Assembly (NCBI RefSeq): GCF_002892535.1
Contig: NZ_CP024847.1
Span: 2,170,001 to 2,234,000 of the forward strand
Origin: Aquella oligotrophica
Lineage (GTDB): Bacteria; Pseudomonadota; Gammaproteobacteria; Burkholderiales; UBA11063
DNA: 64,000 nucleotides
Reading direction: 5' to 3'
Both the position numbers and the translations under genes were made by a program. Position 1 is the first letter of the stretch. The number at the start of each line of letters is the position of its first letter. The notes under the pieces are model-generated. The model did no database searches. It saw nothing but the letters and a program-made list of their open reading frames with translations, and was not told where the DNA came from. Below, piece by piece: positions 62,874 through 64,000 of the stretch.

Positions 62874-64000
62874 TTAATATACAATCTGCTTAAATAAATC
62901 AAAGTAATTGGCAAAAGTTTTTCCAACACACTCATAATCATTAATAACAACAGGAATACCTGCAACCGCAAGCAAAGAAAAACACATTGCCATTCGATGG
63001 TCATTATATGTATCAATACTAATATTTGTATTTATCTTTTCTGGTGGAACTATAGTAATACTGTCATCTGTATAAGATACTTCTGCGCCAAGCTTGATTA
63101 GCTCCGTGTAGATCGCAAATAATCGGTCAGTCTCTTTCACCTTCCAACTGGCAATTCCATTAATCGTAGTAATCCCATCCGCAAATAATGCCAGTACTGC
63201 AATCGTCATTGCTACATCAGGCATATCTTCCATATTTACTGTAATTGCCTTTAAATCATCACTAGCCTTTACATGAATGCTTGTATCATTATAAGTTACT
63301 TTTGCGCCCATTCTTTCCAGTATTCTGGCAAAATTGCGATCCCCTTGCAAACTCGTTGCTGATAAGTGATTAACTATTACATCACCATTTATTGCCCCCA
63401 TTGCAAGAAAATAACTCGCAGAACTTGCATCTGGTTCAACCGTATATTCAATTGCCTTATAACCATCACTTACAGGAATCTGGAAAACATTTTCTTCTAT
63501 TTCAGAGGCTTTAACACCAAACAGCTCAAGTAATTGCAATGTAATATCAACATATGGTCGAGAAATCAGCTCATCTTTTATTCTTATCTGAACCATTCGC
63601 CCAAGTAATGGCAATGCCATCAAGACTCCGGTCAAATACTGGCTGGATACCCTTCCACTAATAGCAACTTCACTAGCAGCATTATCAACAAAGCCTCCAA
63701 CTTTTATCGGTGGAAATCCATCATTTTCAAGATAATCAATCTGACAGCCCAGCTGACTTAACGCAAATATAAGATCTTTAATTGGACGCTCTTTCATTCT
63801 AGCTATACCTGTTAGAATGTAACTACCCGGAGTTAATGCCAGCATTGCACTTAAAAAACGTATTGAGGTACCAGAATTCCCCAGAAATAACTCTGCATCT
63901 GCTACTGGTAATTTACCCCCACAACCGTAGATTTTATAACTAGAACAACCATTCACATCTGTTCTTATTCTTTCAATTTTAATCCCAAGCTGTGATAGTG
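62874..64000 (-). CDS. aroA: 3-phosphoshikimate 1-carboxyvinyltransferase (EPSP synthase), partial
   Basis: The frame stays open to the window edge, with LSQLGIKIERIRTDV before a GTG at 63956, so about 375 C-terminal residues are visible and the start lies outside. Motifs: LFLGNSGTSIRFL, RMKERPI, PDASSASYFLAMGAI, WKVKETDRL and NDHRMAMCF. The enzyme adds phosphoenolpyruvate to shikimate 3-phosphate. It is upstream of and probably co-transcribed with pheC. Confidence 0.95.
   Translation of the reverse strand, partial: LSQLGIKIERIRTDVNGCSSYKIYGCGGKLPVADAELFLGNSGTSIRFLSAMLALTPGSYILTGIARMKERPIKDLIFALSQLGCQIDYLENDGFPPIKVGGFVDNAASEVAISGRVSSQYLTGVLMALPLLGRMVQIRIKDELISRPYVDITLQLLELFGVKASEIEENVFQIPVSDGYKAIEYTVEPDASSASYFLAMGAINGDVIVNHLSATSLQGDRNFARILERMGAKVTYNDTSIHVKASDDLKAITVNMEDMPDVAMTIAVLALFADGITTINGIASWKVKETDRLFAIYTELIKLGAEVSYTDDSITIVPPEKINTNISIDTYNDHRMAMCFSLLAVAGIPVVINDYECVGKTFANYFDLFKQIVY

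Noticed and set aside
1-64000. CRISPR array, rRNA or tRNA genes
   Set aside because: No regularly spaced direct repeats, no cas-like proteins, and no cloverleaf or rRNA-like segments were noticed by eye. A dedicated RNA search was not possible.

Overview
The window is AT-rich DNA from a Gram-negative proteobacterium. It encodes LPS heptose activation (hldC), ubiquinone synthesis (ubiC), a tripartite efflux system and many lipobox lipoproteins. A stand-alone HldC beside BirA and a type III pantothenate kinase (CoaX) would fit a low-GC betaproteobacterium, perhaps Neisseriales, but this placement is an inference of low confidence. No rRNA, tRNA or CRISPR was seen.

Layout. 1-7.7 kb: partial APC permease, a SulP transporter fused to carbonic anhydrase, a glutathione S-transferase, a rep helicase broken by one missing base in a G run, apaH and ubiC. 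7.8-13.7 kb: a diversity-generating retroelement (DGR) on the minus strand. In transcription order it holds a 1.1-kb-residue lipoprotein target with variable region VR2, an Avd-type helical-bundle protein, the template repeat TR, a reverse transcriptase (RT), and a small secreted target with VR1. VR1 differs from TR only at template adenines (15 of 15) and VR2 almost only there (24 of 26). Each VR is followed by a perfect GC-rich hairpin. The RT carries a C-terminal domain resembling mismatch-recognition domain I of MutS, but lacks the palm segment with catalytic motif A, so the element may be decayed or depend on another RT. 14.2-19.7 kb: one operon with hldC, birA, an outer-membrane efflux lipoprotein, a membrane fusion protein and a two-part FUSC pump.

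19.8-41.2 kb: a LuxR-type regulator followed by a series of very large repetitive lipoproteins. Two end in DUF1554 lectin-like domains, one of them frameshifted. A secreted CVNH plus chitin-binding-type lectin lies among them. Metabolic genes lie between: a SerB-SerA fusion, a chalcone-isomerase-like protein and a YdiJ-like FAD/Fe-S dehydrogenase. Three surface-protein genes share a 27-bp inverted repeat (TATAGCT-N13-AGCTATA) placed exactly 22 bp upstream of a -10 box. This points to a common activator and a small surface-protein regulon.

41.5-64 kb: rmuC, an unrecognised membrane coiled-coil protein, an operon ending in mfd and an alpha/beta hydrolase, an EamA half-transporter, an orphan MetQ-like binding protein with an IS5-family element inserted exactly at its stop codon, a CNNM/CorC protein with coaX, a pfkB-mgtC-yfeW-murP sugar/cell-wall recycling operon, ltaE-atoE, and pheC next to a partial aroA (aromatic amino acid synthesis).
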